Origin: an uncultured Acidimicrobiales bacterium
GTDB taxonomy: Bacteria > Actinomycetota > Acidimicrobiia > Acidimicrobiales > SHLQ01
Assembly (NCBI GenBank): GCA_938015295.1
Contig: CALLQB010000122.1
Coordinates: forward strand, 1 to 44,658
Reading direction: 5' to 3'
DNA length: 44,658 nt
Positions 24,075 to 33,500 of this stretch are shown one piece after another. The notes beneath the pieces are model-generated. The model did not search any database and had not been told where the DNA came from. It worked only from the letters and a program-made list of their open reading frames with translations. A program made the translations under genes and the position numbers. Every line of letters starts with the position of its first letter. The stretch's first letter is position 1.

Positions 24075-25310
24075 GTGAATATCGAGGCGGCGAGCCTCAC
24101 TGCAGTCTTCGCTGCCGGATCAGCCGAGACCGCCGCGGCGTTCATCGAGGTTGGCGCAATCGTCCTCGGATTGGGGCTCCTTTCGAGGGTGGCATCACGG
24201 CTCGGTGTGACCGCCGTGCCGCTCTACCTCATTGCCGGTCTGGCGTTCGGCGATGGCGGGCTCGTATCGATCGATGTGAGCGAGGACTTCGTAGCGCTAG
24301 CAGCCGAAATCGGGGTCCTGCTCCTGCTGTTCACCCTTGGCTTGGAGTACACCGACGAGGAACTACGAAATGGGCTACGAACCGGAATTGCGCCGGGCGT
24401 ACTCGACATGGTGCTCAACGCCGGTGTTGGCCTTGGCATTGGGCTGGCTCTCGGTTGGTCGTTCTTGGGAGCTCTGCTGCTTGCGGGAGTCACCTGGGTT
24501 TCGTCATCAGGCGTGATCTCCAAAGTACTCGCTGACTTTGACCGACTCGGAAACCGAGAGACCCCTGCAGTACTCAACCTGCTCGTCTTCGAAGATCTCG
24601 CAATGGCCGTCTATCTGCCGGTTGTTGCCGCCTTAATCATCGGGGGGACACTCCTGGAAACGGTATCGAGCGTAGGAGTAGCACTCTGCGTTGTTGGGCT
24701 CATCCTCTTTGTTGTTCTCCGGTACGGGGTCCATCTGAGTCGCGGCCTCGACGGCGGAACCGATGAATCAATGCTCCTCGCAGTGTTTGGTGTGGTGTTG
24801 CTTGTGGCGGGCGGCGCCCAGCTTTTTGATGTCTCGGGTGCCATCGGCGCCTTCCTTGTTGGTCTCGCACTGTCCGGGCCGACAGAAGAGCGGGCTCTGC
24901 GACTCATCGGACCGTTACGCGACCTCTTCGCTGCCACGTTCTTCCTCTTCTTCTCGTTTCAGATCAACCCGGCCGACCTCGTAGATATCGCAGGATGGGC
25001 CGTTCTCCTCGCTCTTCTCAGCGCAGCAGCCAAGGTGGCAACCGGGTGGTTCGCCGCCGGCCGCCGAGGAGTGAGCTCACGAGGTCGAGCTCGGGCAGGC
25101 ACCGTGCTTATCGCCCATGGAGAGTTCTCCATAGTCATTGCAGCACTGGGTGCCGGAATTGACGAAGGGACAGAATTGGGCGCCCTCGCCGCCGCCTACG
25201 TGCTACTCACCGCAATCTTCGGCCCGCTCGCAGCACGCTTCTCCGACCAAATCGTGGCCCGCGTTAGCAGCACCGGCAGACTCAAAAGCCAGCCTCGCAC
25301 ACCTGTCTGA
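24075..25310 (+). CDS. khtU: Cation/proton antiporter, KhtU-like (CPA2 family)
   Basis: A 411-residue integral membrane protein with about 12 transmembrane helices of the CPA2 (Kef/KhtU) type. Features include LGLLSRVASRLGVTAVPLYLIAG, LLLLFTLGLEYTDEEL, TWVSSSGVISKVLADF with the family's discontinuous helix, FEDLAMAVYLPV and IGAFLVGLALSG. It should export K+ in exchange for H+, under control of the KhtT protein encoded directly before it. No soluble C-terminal RCK domain is fused to it. GTG start directly after the khtT stop, no gap. Confidence 0.87.
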   Translation: MNIEAASLTAVFAAGSAETAAAFIEVGAIVLGLGLLSRVASRLGVTAVPLYLIAGLAFGDGGLVSIDVSEDFVALAAEIGVLLLLFTLGLEYTDEELRNGLRTGIAPGVLDMVLNAGVGLGIGLALGWSFLGALLLAGVTWVSSSGVISKVLADFDRLGNRETPAVLNLLVFEDLAMAVYLPVVAALIIGGTLLETVSSVGVALCVVGLILFVVLRYGVHLSRGLDGGTDESMLLAVFGVVLLVAGGAQLFDVSGAIGAFLVGLALSGPTEERALRLIGPLRDLFAATFFLFFSFQINPADLVDIAGWAVLLALLSAAAKVATGWFAAGRRGVSSRGRARAGTVLIAHGEFSIVIAALGAGIDEGTELGALAAAYVLLTAIFGPLAARFSDQIVARVSSTGRLKSQPRTPV

Positions 25311-25354
25311 TCGAACGTGCTTCAACGTTGATCTCGTTGTGTCATACTTCGCGA

Positions 25355-26344
25355 ATGGGCGTAGCCGTACCTTTTCCAGCCACACAACCACCTGGATACA
25401 GCTGGCTCGACAGCGAGCCCTCGTTCGATCCGGCGAAACACCTGCAACTCGAAGCGCCCGACGAGATCGTGATGTTGTCGGACCTTGGCTATAGCGCGGA
25501 GGAGATCGCCACCAAAGCAACACCCGTTGCCGCGTCGAGCCCCTTTCGAGTGCTCAGCGACGAAGGTGCTGCGGTGCTGCTAGACATCGCCCGACAATTG
25601 CGTCAACACGTCCGACCAGCGGGCGATCGCATCGAAAACATGCTTCGCGGCGGCTGCTACCGATCGAAATGGCTGCGAGACCTCTGCATCAGCACCGAGG
25701 TCACCGAACAGCTCGAAACGATCTACGGCATACAGATCGCTCCGCACGCCATGCCCTTGCACCTGGGCCACATGAACTTCGAACCCAGCAGCATCAACAA
25801 TGCCATCGACAAATGGCACCACGACACGCTGCCCCTCGACTACGTGATGATGGTGACCGACCCAGCCGATGTTGACGGCGGCCGTTTCGAATACTTCGTC
25901 GGCACCAAACACGAGGCTGCCGAACTCTCGGCGCAAGGCTTGACCCCACCCGCCGAACGAACCGTTGCACCCAACTTCCCTGGCCCCGGCTACGCCATCG
26001 CGCTACACGGTGACATGGTCGTCCATCGTGCCGGCCCACTCTTTACCCTCGACGAACGAATCTCGATGGTGAACGGCTACGTCGCACTCGACACAGCAGT
26101 CGATGACCAAAGCCGATCCTCAGACCTCCTTGTTGTCGACGATCACGAGGTGTTGTTCACCGAGTGGGCCAAAATGGCCGCATGGCGATCACACGGCCGC
26201 CTCGCCACACTGATCGACGAACTCCCGTTCACCTCCGACAGCAGTGCGGTCATCGCTGAACTCGAGTCGGCAATTGCCGACGCTCAACGGGCAATCGATG
26301 AGATGCGGGCAGGCAAAACCACGGTGGAACACTACGGAGGATGA
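25355..26344 (+). CDS. Putative Fe(II)/2-oxoglutarate-dependent oxygenase
   Basis: A 329-residue cytosolic protein. The segment KWHHDTLPLDYVMMVTDP supplies an HxD pair (H155-x-D157); HGDMVVHRAGPL supplies the distal H224; R235 in DERISMVNGY is a candidate 2-oxoglutarate contact. Spacing between HxD and the second His (67 residues) suits the double-stranded beta-helix of this superfamily. Substrate unknown. The C-terminus is a helix (VIAELESAIADAQRAIDEM). ATG at 25355 was chosen over the earlier in-frame start because the extra residues look like non-coding sequence. It may form its own unit. Confidence 0.65.
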   Translation: MGVAVPFPATQPPGYSWLDSEPSFDPAKHLQLEAPDEIVMLSDLGYSAEEIATKATPVAASSPFRVLSDEGAAVLLDIARQLRQHVRPAGDRIENMLRGGCYRSKWLRDLCISTEVTEQLETIYGIQIAPHAMPLHLGHMNFEPSSINNAIDKWHHDTLPLDYVMMVTDPADVDGGRFEYFVGTKHEAAELSAQGLTPPAERTVAPNFPGPGYAIALHGDMVVHRAGPLFTLDERISMVNGYVALDTAVDDQSRSSDLLVVDDHEVLFTEWAKMAAWRSHGRLATLIDELPFTSDSSAVIAELESAIADAQRAIDEMRAGKTTVEHYGG

Positions 26345-26439
26345 ACGGCTCTCAGGTACCCAAGCTGTAGAGCATTTGGATCACTTTCAAAGGGTCATTC
26401 GCCCATGCAGGAGTGCTGCACGCGATCCGATGGAGGTCG

Positions 26440-26775
26440 ATGAAACCAGTGAGGGTGACCTGTCCAGAATGCGGCGATATCGAACTAACTATCTCGGATC
26501 TGCGGGCTCGAGTGTGTATCGAAACCGACCACGCTGAATACCGATTCAGATGTGAGAGCTGCGAAAGAGTCACCATCAAAGATGCACCGAGCGAAACACT
26601 CGACCTCCTCGTTTCGGCAGGGATTCAGGTCGATAGATGGCACCTTCCGGCCGACCTCAAAGTGCGGCACCGCGGGCCCACTATCGACCACGACGACCTC
26701 ATTGCATTCCACGACTTCATCGAAGACGATGCCGCGCTAGCGAAAGCGGTTTCTGCGCTTCCGGCCGCCACGTAG
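26440..26775 (+). CDS. Small zinc-ribbon protein, paralogue A
   Basis: A 111-residue protein with two CxxC pairs: TCPECGDIELTI near residue 7 and FRCESCERVTI near residue 37. Between them lies RARVCIETDHAEYRF, and the end is helical (DLIAFHDFIEDDAALAKAV). It is a close relative of the gene at 27279: the same CxxC pairs, the VCIETD/LCVETD core and RWHLPADL/EWHLPAEL are kept. A GGAGGT lies only three bases before this ATG; a GTG at 26413 is an alternative. Function unknown; a DNA- or protein-binding role is possible. Confidence 0.7.
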   Translation: MKPVRVTCPECGDIELTISDLRARVCIETDHAEYRFRCESCERVTIKDAPSETLDLLVSAGIQVDRWHLPADLKVRHRGPTIDHDDLIAFHDFIEDDAALAKAVSALPAAT

Positions 26776-27012
26776 CAAAAACGAGCGACTGCGGATGACC
26801 TTGGCGCGTAGAATGCAGTGCTCGCAACAGGGGTGCAGTAGCCCGTTTGTCCCAATTTCCGCAGTGACGCTCAACGCCAGAAGGGATCAACCGACTGAAA
26901 TGTGGCGACGCGGCGACCGGGAACACTTTTTTGCGACTTTTCGCAAGGTCGAAGCGTCATAGTCAGTACGTTCGGACTTCGCAGTCCGATGGCTTGGAAC
27001 GAAGAGGAAACG

Positions 27013-27168
27013 TTGAGTAGCGAAGCAAGTACCGTGTCGTCTCTGGCAGAGAAGACACAGCAACTGTACGCCCATGAAAACCCAGAAAACGCGGAGTCAC
27101 CGCCGGGAACAATCTCGTTTCCACTCGGTCGAGTTCGCTGGTTGCTTCCGACAGGCGAATTCTACTAG
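27013..27168 (+). CDS. Possible 51-residue small protein
   Basis: A TTG at 27013 has GAGG six bases upstream and opens 51 codons ending in GRVRWLLPTGEFY. An in-frame ATG at 26989 would add eight residues but starts directly at the foot of a hairpin. No family is recognised. It is plausible only as a short protein between two paralogous zinc-ribbon genes. Confidence 0.3.
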   Translation: MSSEASTVSSLAEKTQQLYAHENPENAESPPGTISFPLGRVRWLLPTGEFY

Positions 27169-27193
27169 TCGCCCCTCCGTTCAACATGGCGTT

Positions 27194-27214
27194 TGTCTGG
27201 AAAATTTTCCGACA
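27194..27214 (+). promoter_or_regulatory. Near-palindrome upstream of zinc-ribbon paralogue B
   Basis: GGAAAATTTTCC (27199-27210) is a perfect 12-bp palindrome. TGTC on the left and GACA on the right extend it to 21 nt with one extra T. It lies 65 bp before the ATG at 27279 and could be an operator for a dimeric regulator. Confidence 0.4.
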
Positions 27215-27278
27215 GTGCAAGCCGCCGTTTAGTCAATTTGGCCCTTTTGAGTCAGCAACTTTTGCCGACCGGAACGCC

Positions 27279-27617
27279 ATGACTGGTATACGCGCAACCT
27301 GCTCGACGTGTGGAGACGTGAACCTTACGATCAATGACGTACGCCTCCGGCTGTGCGTAGAGACCGACCAGGGTGAGTTCCGCTTTCGCTGCAAGAAGTG
27401 CGACAAAGTGACGGTAAATCAGATCTCCGGCCCAACCTTCGACCTTTTGCTGTCGACAGGCGTCGAGTGCTACGAGTGGCACCTTCCAGCCGAGCTGTAC
27501 GAAACCCATGAGGGCCCACAGATTTCAAACGACGACGTACGTGAGTTTCGCAACACGCTCGTCGACCTTGCCGCGTTCGAAGCCGCCATAGCTTCGATCG
27601 CCGATGACCAAACCTGA
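27279..27617 (+). CDS. Small zinc-ribbon protein, paralogue B
   Basis: A 112-residue protein with CxxC pairs in TCSTCGDVNLTI and FRCKKCDKVTV, and a conserved middle RLCVETDQGEFRF. It matches paralogue A along almost the whole length, including WHLPAEL, and ends in a helix (VREFRNTLVDLAAFEAAIASI). No ribosome-binding site is evident before the ATG. It is the last gene before the light-signalling block, separated from it by 95 bp, so a link is possible but not shown. Confidence 0.72.
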   Translation: MTGIRATCSTCGDVNLTINDVRLRLCVETDQGEFRFRCKKCDKVTVNQISGPTFDLLLSTGVECYEWHLPAELYETHEGPQISNDDVREFRNTLVDLAAFEAAIASIADDQT

Positions 27618-27712
27618 CGCCAAAGATCGTGCCCCCGAGCGAATCTGCTCACATTGGTCGCTGGCTCGCCGATAGGCGCACACGAAGGCGGTCTACCAAC
27701 GGGGAGATTTTC

Positions 27713-28249
27713 ATGGAAAGAGTCCACCAGAAGCAGTTTCGGTCTGAGCCAGCCAATGGAGCAGAGGCCAGACAACTGCAGATTCTCATGGCCGACGATG
27801 ACCCAAACGAGCATCTGCTTACCGTGTTAGCCGCAGAAGAAGCAGGCATTGGCGCCGAGTTCACGTTTGTCGATGACGGCACCGAACTGCTCGTCGCGCT
27901 GAACCAACATCTTGAAGAAAACAGCCTTCCCGACCTCATCCTGCTCGACCTTCGCATGCCGCGACTCGACGGGCACCGCACCTTGGTTCAGCTTCAGGCA
28001 CACCCAGTTCTCTGGCAAATCCCCGTCGTAGTGTTCTCGACAACAACCCGCCGCGAAGACTTCGAGAAGAGCTTCCGGTCGGGTGCGCGATGGGTAGAAA
28101 CAAAACCGGGCAAGTTCTCTGACATGGTCGACTTCATCAAGTCGCTGCCAGCCCGAGCAACCCACGAACACTATGCGTTCGACGCTCCCGAGCGAGTGCT
28201 CGAGCGAAAGTCGACCATCGACATCGACCTTTCAGACTTCGAACTGTAA
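27713..28249 (+). CDS. Single-domain response regulator (Rcp1-like)
   Basis: A 178-residue protein with one receiver domain (about 22-150) and no effector. The acidic pocket is ADDDPNEH (27-34); the phospho-acceptor is D79 in LILLDLRMPRLDG; VFSTTTR and TKPGKF supply the conserved Thr/Ser and Lys positions. The pattern matches the stand-alone regulators paired with phytochromes in cyanobacteria (Rcp1). The C-terminal extension (about 150-178) has no recognised domain. GGGGAG six nt before ATG 27713 sets the start. A receiver-kinase gene follows 17 bp downstream. Confidence 0.87.
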   Translation: MERVHQKQFRSEPANGAEARQLQILMADDDPNEHLLTVLAAEEAGIGAEFTFVDDGTELLVALNQHLEENSLPDLILLDLRMPRLDGHRTLVQLQAHPVLWQIPVVVFSTTTRREDFEKSFRSGARWVETKPGKFSDMVDFIKSLPARATHEHYAFDAPERVLERKSTIDIDLSDFEL

Positions 28250-28266
28250 CGGTGAGGAAAACCACG

Positions 28267-29577
28267 ATGAAAACAACAACGATGAGGACAAGGACAAAAC
28301 GACGAACGCCGCCCACGGCCTCTACCGCCAACGATCATTCCACAAACAGCACAACCGGCCCCGACGTCGACGTCACGCTCTCGAACGACGCCGTCATTGT
28401 CCTTGGCGACACGCCAGATGATCATCGGGTGTACCACCACGCCTCGCAAGATCCGCGGAGCCGGCTGCGTACGCTACTGATCGTCGAAGACGACGATGTC
28501 GACGCGGAACACATCTCGCGACTTGTCCGCCGGATGTCTGGCCCAGAGTGGCACATCATTCGCGCCCGGAGTTTGGTCGAGACGTTGTCGCTGCTCGACG
28601 ATCATGAACCAATGGTCGCGCTGGTCGACCTCAACCTTCCCGATGCCTGGCATGACGACGTTGTGCGAGCGATCGTCGAATGCTCCCCTGAGTGTTCGGT
28701 GATCGTCCAAACCGGCAGCGACGACGAGTCTGGTGCTCAGGACATGCTTGAGCTGGGAGCGCAAGACTTCCTGACCAAAGGATCGCTGACCCTCGACACA
28801 CTCGAACGGGCCATCAACCATGCAATGGCTCGCCACGAGACACTTGCGACACTTGTGCGCACCTGGAAACAGCTCGCCGAAGCCAACGCCGAACTCGACG
28901 AGTTCGCGCACATGGTGGCGCACGACCTGCGAGCCCCAGTTCGCACCGCCCGAATGCTGGGCGACCGAATGCTCGCCGAATGCGATGACACCAACGAATT
29001 CGTCAATGAACTCGGCACACGACTTGATGAGACCCTCGGACGAATCGACGGACTCATTATCTCGATGCTCGAATACTCGGGCCTGCGCCGCGACGGATCG
29101 AAGCTGTCGGCCATCCCCTTGGCGGAGCTCGTTCGTTCGGTCGTCGACTCGGTCGATGCAGATCTGCTCGAAGCGAGCGGAACGATCGAGATTGCCATCG
29201 ACGACGACATTTCGGTATGGGCCGACGCTGACCTGCTGAGCCGAGCGTTTATCAATCTCATCACCAACTCGATTAAGTACCGACGACCAGACTGCAAACT
29301 GCAAATCGACGTAACAGCGTTGATCATCGAAGGCAACGCCCAGATCCGAGTCCGCGACAACGGCATTGGGATTCCAGCTGCTGACCGACAGCGAGTTTTC
29401 AAGCTTCTCGAACGGCTACATCCCGCCGGCACACCTGGTCTCGGCTTCGGCCTCGCCATCTGCCGACGGATCCTCGCCAACTTCGACGCCGACATCAATG
29501 TTGAGGACGTCGAAGGCGCGGGCACCACAATGGCGATCTCCATCCCGGCATGCCAGCAAGCAACCGTCAACCTCTGA
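28267..29577 (+). CDS. Hybrid receiver-histidine kinase
   Basis: A 436-residue soluble protein. After a basic, low-complexity N-terminus (1-30) comes a receiver domain (about 68-185) with VEDDDVDAEH and D121 in VALVDLNLPD. Then a dimerisation/phosphoacceptor domain with H219 in VAHDLRAPVRTARML, and a HATPase_c domain with NLITNSIKYRR, DNGIGIP and GLGFGLAICRR. The receiver at the front and kinase at the back is typical of kinases that receive phosphate from another protein instead of sensing directly. ATG at 28267 has GAGGAAA upstream; the GTG at 28252 lacks one. Confidence 0.87.
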   Translation: MKTTTMRTRTKRRTPPTASTANDHSTNSTTGPDVDVTLSNDAVIVLGDTPDDHRVYHHASQDPRSRLRTLLIVEDDDVDAEHISRLVRRMSGPEWHIIRARSLVETLSLLDDHEPMVALVDLNLPDAWHDDVVRAIVECSPECSVIVQTGSDDESGAQDMLELGAQDFLTKGSLTLDTLERAINHAMARHETLATLVRTWKQLAEANAELDEFAHMVAHDLRAPVRTARMLGDRMLAECDDTNEFVNELGTRLDETLGRIDGLIISMLEYSGLRRDGSKLSAIPLAELVRSVVDSVDADLLEASGTIEIAIDDDISVWADADLLSRAFINLITNSIKYRRPDCKLQIDVTALIIEGNAQIRVRDNGIGIPAADRQRVFKLLERLHPAGTPGLGFGLAICRRILANFDADINVEDVEGAGTTMAISIPACQQATVNL

Positions 29578-29695
29578 TCGTCTCTGAAAATCTCCGACCA
29601 TAGTTACGCATCCATTTACCAAACAATTGCCATTTAATTCGAACGATTTCCTAATATCCTTCCTAGCTCAACCGAAACGTTGACGAGGAACGAAA

Positions 29696-30478
29696 TTGTC
29701 CTCTACACAGAAATCGAGCGGGAAAATGCAAGGAACACAGCAACACGATGACCAGTTAGCGGCCTCTCCGACCGCGGGATTTGTCACGCTTGCCAAACAC
29801 GACCTCTCGGCCGCACTTCGAACCATCGAGACCTTGGTCGGATTCGTGGTCGAAGATCTTGGCGAGAACGTCTCGGACGAAACTGCTGCGCATCTCGAAA
29901 AAATCGTCGACCGAACCACGCAAGCCGAGTCGTTGTTGGCAGGCCTCGCACAGTACGAACGAGCCGGACTTTGCGCGGCACCAGCGGTCGACCGCCTCAA
30001 CATCGGCAGCCTCGTCAACGAGGTGGGTGAAGCGATTGAGCGACCGCAAGATGTTGCGCTGCTTCTCGATGTCGACCCCATCGTTTGCACGTTGGACGCA
30101 AAAGCGCTCCGCATATGCCTACTCGAACTCATGACAAACGCAGTGCGGCACCGTTCGGAGCCATCGGGCTTCGTTCGGGTCTCGGTATCGCACTCAAGAG
30201 GTTTCGTCGAGATCGTGATCGAAGACGACGGCGCCGGCATCCCGACCGACTACATCGATATCGCCTTCGAACCTCTACGAAAATTGTCCTATACGGGACA
30301 GGTCGCGGCTGGACACGGGCTTGGCCTCGCAACCGCCTCACGATTGGCCAAAGCCCACGGAGCCAACCTTCGCCTTGAATCTCGCGAGTCGGTGGGAACC
30401 TCGGTCCGTCTCTGCTGGCCAACAATCGCGTCGACCACCGCAAGTCTCAGACCAACGATGGCCGTGCAACTCTCGTAG
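29696..30478 (+). CDS. Small histidine kinase with atypical H-box
   Basis: A 260-residue soluble kinase. The phosphoacceptor region reads LAKHDLSAALRTIETLVGFV with H35, where neighbours have AHDLRAPVR or SHDMKEPVR, so Ser-Ala replaces the usual Arg/Lys-x-Pro. The HATPase_c domain (about 120-250) has LELMTNAVRHRS, EDDGAGIP and GHGLGLATASRL. No sensor or receiver domain is present, so it presumably takes its input from a partner. The start is TTG with GAGGAA six nt upstream; an ATG ten codons later is possible. An AT-rich 118-bp gap before it may hold a promoter. Confidence 0.75.
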   Translation: MSSTQKSSGKMQGTQQHDDQLAASPTAGFVTLAKHDLSAALRTIETLVGFVVEDLGENVSDETAAHLEKIVDRTTQAESLLAGLAQYERAGLCAAPAVDRLNIGSLVNEVGEAIERPQDVALLLDVDPIVCTLDAKALRICLLELMTNAVRHRSEPSGFVRVSVSHSRGFVEIVIEDDGAGIPTDYIDIAFEPLRKLSYTGQVAAGHGLGLATASRLAKAHGANLRLESRESVGTSVRLCWPTIASTTASLRPTMAVQLS

Positions 30479-30537
30479 CACCCCACCGGCTGCTAGTTTT
30501 GCCCCAAGCGAGCGGGTCAAACCAAGGAGCGCACTGG

Positions 30538-33500
30538 GTGGCAGACAACGAATCGTCCACGGAAATCGTTCACCAAAACGACGACGATCCCGCATTCTGG
30601 GTTGGCATCGGAGCGTCAGCTGGAGGGCTTGAAGCACTTCGAAACCTGGTGCGAAACCTACCTCCGGTGTTGTCCGCCACCTACATCGTGACCCAGCACA
30701 TGGCTCCGCACCACAAGAGCATGTTGGCCGAAATCATCGGCAGAGAAACCGACATGCCGGTCCTCGACGTTACCGATCGGCTCAAGCCGTCCTCGAACGC
30801 GATCTACATCACACCACCCAACTCCAACATCATCGTCGAACACGGCCTGCTGCGGCTGATCGATCCAAGCCCTGCGCCAGCCGCCCCCAAACCCTCGGCC
30901 GACCTGTTCTTCACCACCCTCGCCGAAGCAAAGGGCGAATCGGCCGTCGGCATTGTGCTGTCCGGCACAGGTTCTGACGGCTCCGACGGCATCCGTGCGA
31001 TCCGACAGAACGGGGGCATCACCATCGCCCAGGATGAACTGACGGCAAAATATGCAAGCATGCCGGTAAGCGCACTCGAGACCGGCTGCGTCGACCTCAT
31101 CATGTCGCCCGAGGAAATCGGCGCGCAGTTCTCCAAAATTGTCGCCATGCCCAGAGACCTCGACAAGTTGCGGGCCTCCCCGGTCAACATGGACAGCGTT
31201 TCCGAACTCATCCAGCTGCTTCTCGATCACTCCGGCGTGAACTTCCGGCACTACAAGAGCGCCACCTTTCAACGACGTGTCGAACGTCGAATGATCGCCG
31301 TAAGCGCCGGAACACTGGAAGAGTACGTCAAGGTCGCAAAAGCATCCATCGCAGAAGTCGACCTGCTGTTTCGCGACCTGTTGATCTCGGTCACATCGTT
31401 CTTTCGCGACACCGGCGAATTCGAAGGAATCCGAAGTCACATCGAATCGATTGTCGAATCGAAACGCGAAAGCCACATTCGCGTCTGGGTTGCGGGAACC
31501 GCGACGGGCGAAGAGGCCTATTCGTTGGCCATGATATTCGCCGAAGTTTTGGGCGGCCTCCAAGCATACGAACGCACACGTATACAAATCTTCGCCACCG
31601 ACATCGACGACCGGGCGATCCAGGTGGCCCGTCGCGGCTTCTACCCAGAAACGTCACTTCACGAAGTTCCGCAGCACTACATCGACGAGTACTTCGACGC
31701 CGCCCCGGGCGGATACAACGTCAAAAAAACCCTACGAGAGAAAGTCATCTTCTCGGTCCACAACCTCGCACAGGACCCACCCTTTCTTAGCCTCGACATG
31801 GTGAGTTGCCGAAATCTGCTCATCTACTTCCAAAGCTCACTTCAGGCCCACGTCTTCGCTCGCTTCCACTACGCGCTCCTTCCCCACGGGTTGCTGTTCC
31901 TCGGCAAGTCCGAAACCGTGGCAGCCGCCGAATCGCTATTCCGGATGAGTGGACAGTTCAAGCACATCTTTTATCAACGTCCAGCCGCCGACCGAGGCGA
32001 AATACGCGAAAAAGCTTTCGCTCGCCGAACCGCACCGCCCCTCACCACCGCAGCCCCGACCGGTCAAAAATATCCGCCCCCCGAAGCCCACGAACTCGCG
32101 CTCGCAAACGCCCGCTTCAAGTCGCTTGTTAGTGCCATTGGCCCCGACGCCCTCTTGGTTTCGGCCGAACTGCAGATCCTCAAGGCCTACGGCGACGTGT
32201 CGCGCTACATCGGCGTAGCAGCCGGACCGGTGGACACCACTGCGGCGTCGCTACTTATCGAGCCGTTCAGCCAAGACGTGCGCGTCGCGGTGCCCAGCGC
32301 GCTTCGACAAAACTCAACGATTCAAGGCTTGGCCCGGCAGATGCCCGACAAGCCCGACCACCGCCACCGGATCACCGTCTATCCAATCAACGAAGGCATC
32401 GGCGAGGTAGGCGAACCCACCGCCCTCGTCGTCTTCACCGAGTGGGAAGAAGAGTCGCTCGCCGACCAACTTGGCCCCGACACGGCAACCTCGGAAGCAA
32501 GTTCCGAAGCCATCCAACAACTCTCGCGAGAACTAGCGATAGCCCAGACCAATCTTCAACACACCGTCGAAGAGCTGGAGACCTCCAACGAAGAGCTTCA
32601 GGCTCTCAACGAAGAACTGCAGTCGAGCAACGAAGAGCTCCAGTCGACCAATGAAGAGCTGGAAACCTCCAACGAAGAGCTGCAATCCACCAACGAAGAG
32701 CTATCCACGGTCAACGAAGAACTCCAGGTCAACTCGCAACAGCTCAACACGGTTAACCAGAGCCTGCAGAGCATCCTCGACAACGTCGCCATACCAATGC
32801 TCGTCGTCGACCGGCAGCTGAATATCACCCACTCAAGCTCGGCTTCACAGGAACTGTTTGGTGTCTCGCCCGACTTGGTCCTGCCGCACGTTACGCGGTG
32901 CCAGCTTCCCCCCGGATATCCCGATCTTTCGTCAAGCATCACCCAGGCAATGGAGCTCGGCAAACGGATCGACGTCGACATCGAGCAGTCCGACCAGAGC
33001 GCCCACATGAGCGTGGTCCCGCACTTCTCGGCAGCCGGAGAAATGGTCGGCGCCATCGTGTTGATTACTGACAACACGTCTGCATTGCGCGAGCGGAACC
33101 GCCAACTCAGCGCCGCGGCCCGAATCGCAGGCCTTGGCCACTTCGCCATCGACCTGTCGGGTAATCGCCGGTCACTCTCTGATGAGTTGTACGAAATCAT
33201 CGGAGAGACAAAACCACCCGCCGGCGAAGATCCGCCCGAGCTCACCGACTTCATCCACCCCGACGATGTTGACGAATTGCTTAGCGTTGGCCGCGAACTA
33301 CGCGACCACGGGAAGCCCTTCGAAGTTCAAGCAAAAATGCTTCGCTCCGACGGTGGCGAACGAAACGTTCGGATCGTCGCTATGCCAGGACTCGACAGCT
33401 CTCACAAAGTCGTCGGGATCATGGGCGTCGTCCTCGATATCACCGACCAGACCCACAAAGAGGAACAGCTCGTCAACACCCTTGCCGAACTGTCTCGCTC

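Larger units (their letters stand above)
26776..27278. other. Gene-poor stretch with hairpins between the zinc-ribbon paralogues
   Basis: These 503 bp hold no secure gene. Two perfect hairpins are present: TTGCGA-CTTT-TCGCAA (26931-26946) and CGGACT-TCGC-AGTCCG (26973-26988). A possible 51-codon frame (27013-27168) and a near-palindrome (27194-27214) are listed separately. The arrangement could be a structured leader for the second paralogue. Confidence 0.4.

Noticed and set aside
30658..31587. A 309-codon minus-strand frame inside the CheB-CheR gene
   Set aside because: Low-complexity and without a family; the plus-strand CheB and CheR motifs are complete.
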